Source: Planctomycetota bacterium (lineage in GTDB: Bacteria > Planctomycetota > Phycisphaerae > WQYP01). Taken from it: a stretch of 24,439 nt of DNA. Under the pieces are notes generated by a model. It did not search any database and had not been told where the DNA came from. It was given only the letters and a program-made list of their open reading frames with translations. Where the stretch lies: positions 1-24,439 of the forward strand of contig JAMDCX010000013.1 of the NCBI GenBank assembly GCA_023489375.1, written 5' to 3'. Positions within the stretch are counted from its first letter, which is position 1; every line of letters starts with the position of its first letter. Positions 21,841 to 24,439 of the stretch are shown here, piece by piece. Both the position numbers and the translations under genes were made by a program.

Positions 21841-22636
21841 TAAGCAGTTTCCTTAATACAATTTCAATTTTATCCTTTATCGCTTCTGAATTGCGCCGAA
21901 AAAAATCGGCCAGATCATAACCGACCACGTCCTTCATGAAGACATAGGAACTGTCAAGAGATGTTCCGTTCGTTGTGCCCCGCAGCAGCAGCCAGCGAGA
22001 TCGTCCATACCGCTCGGCAATATCTTCATCAATCTGGGAGGATAATAACAAAACCACCGGAATGTAACGGTGCGCGTATGCATTGGAGGCGTTTGCCACG
22101 TCCGCATTTTGCCGTTTGCTATCCTTGCTTTTATATCCCTGGCGTATCTCGAAGACCGCTCCCCGAAGGCCCGCGCCGCTCTCCTGCGGAAGCTTGAGGT
22201 CGCCGGCGGATAGCTTTAGCCATTCCGAGACCAGCTGGCGAGCCTCATTCCTTTTAATTGCACCGATGGGGATTCGGCCATCAAGCGAAAGCCGCCGCTC
22301 GCGACCGCGGGTTAATTTGATAGTGTAGGACCATTGGACATCGTTATCATTCAGGCCCAATTGATCTTTTACAATCTGCATAACAAGTCGCTCGCAACTA
22401 ATGCCAATCTGACGATACACCGATGTCATGCCTCCCGCGGCTTTGTGTGCGGCGTACATCAGGGGCGTGCCTAACCCAAACCATGAGTAAAATGAATCAG
22501 CATTGTAGAGAGACTGGAATTCTGTTAACGAGAGGCCTGATTGCTTGCCTTGCCCGAATTTGGGGCGATATGGCAGACAGACCGAAAGTGCGTCGGTAAT
22601 AATCTTGAGGTATTTTTCATCTGTTGCGGTCGCCAT
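21830..22636 (-). CDS. Putative type II restriction endonuclease
   Basis: A 268-residue soluble protein, inferred to be the nuclease partner because it sits directly upstream of, and overlaps, the methyltransferase gene. A PD-(D/E)XK-like arrangement is plausible: Asp119 in SLDGRIPIG, then Glu163 and Lys169 in VFEIRQGYKSKDSKRQ, although the spacing is not canonical. The segment from RQGYKSKDSKRQNADVANA to YIPVVLLLSSQ resembles what I recall of ScaI-type endonucleases, but this is a weak recognition. ATG 22636 has no clear ribosome binding site, so leaderless or weak initiation is possible. No controller (C) protein gene precedes it. The endonuclease-first order means its expression must be limited in some other way. 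Confidence 0.65.
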   Translation of the reverse strand: MATATDEKYLKIITDALSVCLPYRPKFGQGKQSGLSLTEFQSLYNADSFYSWFGLGTPLMYAAHKAAGGMTSVYRQIGISCERLVMQIVKDQLGLNDNDVQWSYTIKLTRGRERRLSLDGRIPIGAIKRNEARQLVSEWLKLSAGDLKLPQESGAGLRGAVFEIRQGYKSKDSKRQNADVANASNAYAHRYIPVVLLLSSQIDEDIAERYGRSRWLLLRGTTNGTSLDSSYVFMKDVVGYDLADFFRRNSEAIKDKIEIVLRKLLSEA

Positions 22637-22949
22637 TAGCCATCCAGTCTAAATTGTGTATACCAATCCATCCTCGGCTGCTCGTAAGCGTAACACATTT
22701 TTGTGGTTCAGGGCAAGCAGGGTGGAACAATTTCATGCTCTGGCCATTAACGACAGCGGCTATTGACAAAACCGTAACCATTCACGGGTCATGTCGACGG
22801 GCCAGAATTACCGCGGTTTTGACATAGCCCAAAGGGTGGGAATCCCTTGTGGTGAAGGCTTCCAGCCTGCCCAGTCGCTCCTTCGTGAACGGTTACACAA
22901 AACCAACCTCAAACTATATTTTAACACCATTTTATGCAACAGTTGCGAT
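22637..22949. other. Upstream region of the restriction-modification operon
   Basis: These 313 bases should contain the minus-strand promoter of the endonuclease gene, although no convincing -35/-10 pair was found. MITE-like copy 4 with its target duplication occupies 22766-22904. From 22905 to 22949 the sequence is AT-rich and ends where the right dut repeat begins. Confidence 0.5.
22774..22896 (+). mobile_element. MITE-like element, copy 4, with perfect 8-bp target duplication
   Basis: Ends GTAACCATTCACG and CGTGAACGGTTAC, 123 bp, with one substitution in the left end and one extra G. It is flanked by the identical octamer acaaaacc at 22766-22773 and 22897-22904. It inserted into the restriction-modification module, so it is younger than that module's arrival or travelled with it. 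Confidence 0.92.
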
Positions 22950-23111
22950 ATTAACCTCGGTTCAGAACCCTTTGTCATTACTCGCGGCATGCGCATTGCG
23001 CAGCTGGTTATCGCCCCGGTCACCCGTGCCGCATGGAAGACTGTGGATTCCCCGGAGCATCTCTCCACTACCGCGCGCGGCACCGGCGGCTTCGGCAGCA
23101 CCGGGCATTAG
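22950..23111 (+). pseudogene. dut: dut 3'-end fragment (displaced copy)
   Basis: Encodes the last 53 residues of dUTPase from INLGSEPFV, including motif 4 (RGMRIAQLVIAP) and motif 5 (GTGGFGSTGH), with the stop codon. It lacks motifs 1-3 and any start signal, so it cannot give an active enzyme. It is 97.5% identical to the end of the intact dut at 20407-20568 and lies on the far side of the restriction-modification operon. It is probably the original 3' end of the chromosomal dut, pushed aside by the insertion. Confidence 0.93.
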
Positions 23112-23169
23112 GCCGCCGAACGAACTATCGCGGCGCTTGAAGGCTCATAAACTTCCGGTGTTGGCCCCA

Positions 23170-23769
23170 TCAGGAAGGTGCGGGAGCCGAAGACGGAACC
23201 TGGACTTTTAAAAAATTTGTCAGCAGCGTGTAGCCATCCGGAGTGAGAAAACTTTCGGGATGGAATTGCACCCCGTACAAAGGCCAATGTTTGTGCTGTA
23301 TCGCCATAATTTCATTTTCATCAGTCCAGGCGGTGACCATAAAATCGTCCGGTAAAGTACCGGGGCGAATGACCAGACTATGATACCGCGCGGCATCAAA
23401 CGGATTGGGCAAGCCGGCAAAAATTCCCTGATTATTATGATGAATCGGTGAGGTTTTGCCGTGCATCAACCGATAGTTGCGTTCCACTACCGCACCAAAG
23501 GTGTGACCAATGCACTGATGTCCCAGGCAGACGCCCAGGATGGGCAGGCGTGGGGCAAAATGTTTCAGAACATCATTGCTGATGCCGGCTTCGCGCGGGG
23601 TACAGGGTCCGGGAGAAATAATGATTTTTTCCGGTTGCAATTCCACAATATGTTCCACGGAAATTTTGTCGTTACGAACCACTTCAATGACGCTCGTGCC
23701 GTCAATTTCACCCAGCCGTTGCACCAGGTTGTAAGTGAAAGAGTCATAATTATCAATAAGTAAAATCAT
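23170..23769 (-). CDS. trpG: Anthranilate/aminodeoxychorismate synthase glutamine amidotransferase subunit
   Basis: Supplies ammonia from glutamine to TrpE (anthranilate, tryptophan pathway) or PabB (aminodeoxychorismate, folate pathway); many bacteria use one protein for both. The 199-residue protein starts at ATG 23769 (MILLIDNYDSFTYNL, the standard family start). It has the oxyanion segment IISPGPCTP, nucleophile Cys81 in GVCLGHQCIGH, and His170/Glu172 in GVQFHPESF. The segments AARYHSLVI and IMAIQHK are typical as well. A short Pro/Ser/Ala tail follows the domain. The ribosome binding site is weak. No trpE, trpD or pabB lies in the window, so the pathway cannot be decided from context. 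Confidence 0.92.
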   Translation of the reverse strand: MILLIDNYDSFTYNLVQRLGEIDGTSVIEVVRNDKISVEHIVELQPEKIIISPGPCTPREAGISNDVLKHFAPRLPILGVCLGHQCIGHTFGAVVERNYRLMHGKTSPIHHNNQGIFAGLPNPFDAARYHSLVIRPGTLPDDFMVTAWTDENEIMAIQHKHWPLYGVQFHPESFLTPDGYTLLTNFLKVQVPSSAPAPS

Positions 23770-24013
23770 CTGCTGGATTATATCGCCGGTGTGCTTTGAT
23801 CTCAAAACCATACGCAATCAGGTGTTTTTGGAATACATTTTTTTATATTATAAGCAGTTATCAGAATGACACGTTATGTCCGATAAAAATGTTGTTTATT
23901 GACATAAAATCAGATTCGGCTGGTTGCGGTAAACGCCTGGAACATCATCCTATGTACCTGGTACTCTGTTCTTATAAACACTATTCGCTTTTTTGACCGA
24001 TAAATAAACCCGT

Positions 24014-24433
24014 ATGGATATACTCCCTTCCAGTTCCATGGCCGCGAATCCAATACAACAACAGACCAATTCCCAAGACTGGCGTGGTTCCAGAATAGCA
24101 GCCAGTGTCTGCGGCGCGCTGGCCGTGATACTTGGCGGCATAGTATTGATCGGCTGGGCATTTCATGTTCCGATGCTGGCGCAGGTCGGTAATGGTAAAA
24201 CTCCAATGGCAATCAACACGGCCATTGGCTTTGTATTCGCCGGACTGGCATTGCTTTTTGCCGCTGTCGACAGTCGGCACAACTTATCGGCTATTCCCAC
24301 GTTTTCAGGTGTTATACTCTATGCGGCTATTAACGGGACATCTTCGAAGGTTTGGAATCGCGGTGCCATCAGTGTGTTGATGGTGTCGCGGTGGGTGGTT
24401 GGCAGTTCATCCAGGCACCGATCAATGGTTTGA
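24014..24433 (+). CDS. Membrane sensor-like N-terminal domain, incomplete or frameshifted at window edge
   Basis: A 139-residue frame with two or three membrane helices: AASVCGALAVILGGIVLIGW, INTAIGFVFAGLALLFAA, and possibly IPTFSGVILYAAI. The segment VPMLAQVGNGKTPMAINTAIGFVFAGLALL resembles the membrane module found before PAS and histidine-kinase domains in many environmental bacteria. The frame then changes to unrelated residues and stops 6 bases before the window end. In another frame the last codons read TDQWFDE, reminiscent of the motif that normally follows the helices, so a frameshift near 24330-24410 is possible. ATG 24014 has no clear ribosome binding site and ATG 24038 is an alternative. 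Whether a kinase follows lies outside the window. Confidence 0.45.
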   Translation: MDILPSSSMAANPIQQQTNSQDWRGSRIAASVCGALAVILGGIVLIGWAFHVPMLAQVGNGKTPMAINTAIGFVFAGLALLFAAVDSRHNLSAIPTFSGVILYAAINGTSSKVWNRGAISVLMVSRWVVGSSSRHRSMV

Positions 24434-24439
24434 CGAAAT

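Larger units (their letters stand above)
20570..22949. mobile_element. Restriction-modification module between duplicated dut 3' ends
   Basis: A 2.4-kb segment bounded by 163-bp direct repeats of the dut 3' end. It carries the methyltransferase and endonuclease genes on the minus strand and a MITE-like element (22774-22896) near its right side. No integrase, transposase or resolvase gene is inside. The arrangement fits insertion with a long target duplication, as described for restriction-modification gene complexes, or an island carrying a replacement 3' end. Confidence 0.7.

Noticed and set aside
22791..23111. 106-residue open frame ending in dUTPase sequence
   Set aside because: Its first half is translated MITE-like element and its second half is the displaced dut 3' end; it is a chance fusion without start signals.
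23880..24013. TTGACA near 23898 as a promoter for the membrane protein
   Set aside because: No acceptable -10 hexamer lies 16-18 bp downstream.
1..24439. CRISPR arrays, tRNA and rRNA genes
   Set aside because: No regularly spaced short repeats and no cloverleaf or rRNA-like conserved segments were seen on either strand by reading; a scan with dedicated tools was not possible.

Overview
The window looks like accessory-rich chromosome from a Planctomycetota-type bacterium, most likely near Phycisphaerae. This is an inference from gene content: a PEP-CTERM surface protein, a secreted glutaminase-A-like protein next to a secreted GH51 arabinofuranosidase, a short PheT and a GTP-type PEP carboxykinase. 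No rRNA, tRNA or CRISPR array was recognised, so the taxonomy is tentative.

Layout. 1-1045: 3' part of an IS3-family insertion sequence, running into a small-protein/nucleotidyltransferase pair (934-1510). 1507-2383: gene-poor, with nested or adjacent small inverted-repeat elements, a strong hairpin and a second dispersed repeat. 2384-3873: NtrC-type sigma54 response regulator damaged by two tandem duplications (32 bp frameshifting, 33 bp in frame). 3848-5125: nadD diverging from a PduO-type cobalamin adenosyltransferase. 5344-10007: two-gene secreted polysaccharide-degradation operon. 10341-11081: PEP-CTERM protein on the minus strand with a clear sigma70 promoter. 11595-14338: minus-strand pair pckG then a serA-like dehydrogenase. 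14339-15100: small-element insertion and a small ORF with a strong ribosome binding site. 15101-17122: pheT. 17211-17597: small secreted Cys/His protein. 18041-20568: plus-strand cluster glyA, class-I glutamine amidotransferase, dut. 20419-22636: minus-strand restriction-modification operon. 22950-23111: second copy of the dut 3' end. 23170-23769: trpG/pabA. 24014-24433: start of a membrane sensor-like protein at the window edge.

Two signals stand out. First, a family of 122-152 bp non-coding elements with ends GTAACCGTTCACG/CGTGAACGGTTAC occurs six times. Two copies have perfect 8-bp target duplications (ctttcatc, acaaaacc) and a third has 7 of 8 (cgaaatt), so these are mobile, MITE-like elements. 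At two genes (the nucleotidyltransferase and the serA-like gene) the terminal TAA of the element is now the stop codon. GTAA ends with 8-bp duplications fit an IS66-type transposase acting in trans (inference).

Second, the restriction-modification operon lies between two direct copies of the last 163 bp of dut (4 mismatches, no gaps). The upstream dut stays intact while the displaced 3' end sits beyond the module. This is the signature expected of insertion with a long target duplication, or of an island that regenerates the 3' end of its target gene. The methyltransferase reading frame runs through the junction into antisense dut, adding about 50 residues.

Metabolically the window joins NAD and cobalamin cofactor steps, gluconeogenesis (pckG), serine/one-carbon metabolism (serA-like, glyA), translation (pheT), nucleotide hygiene (dut) and plant-polysaccharide breakdown.
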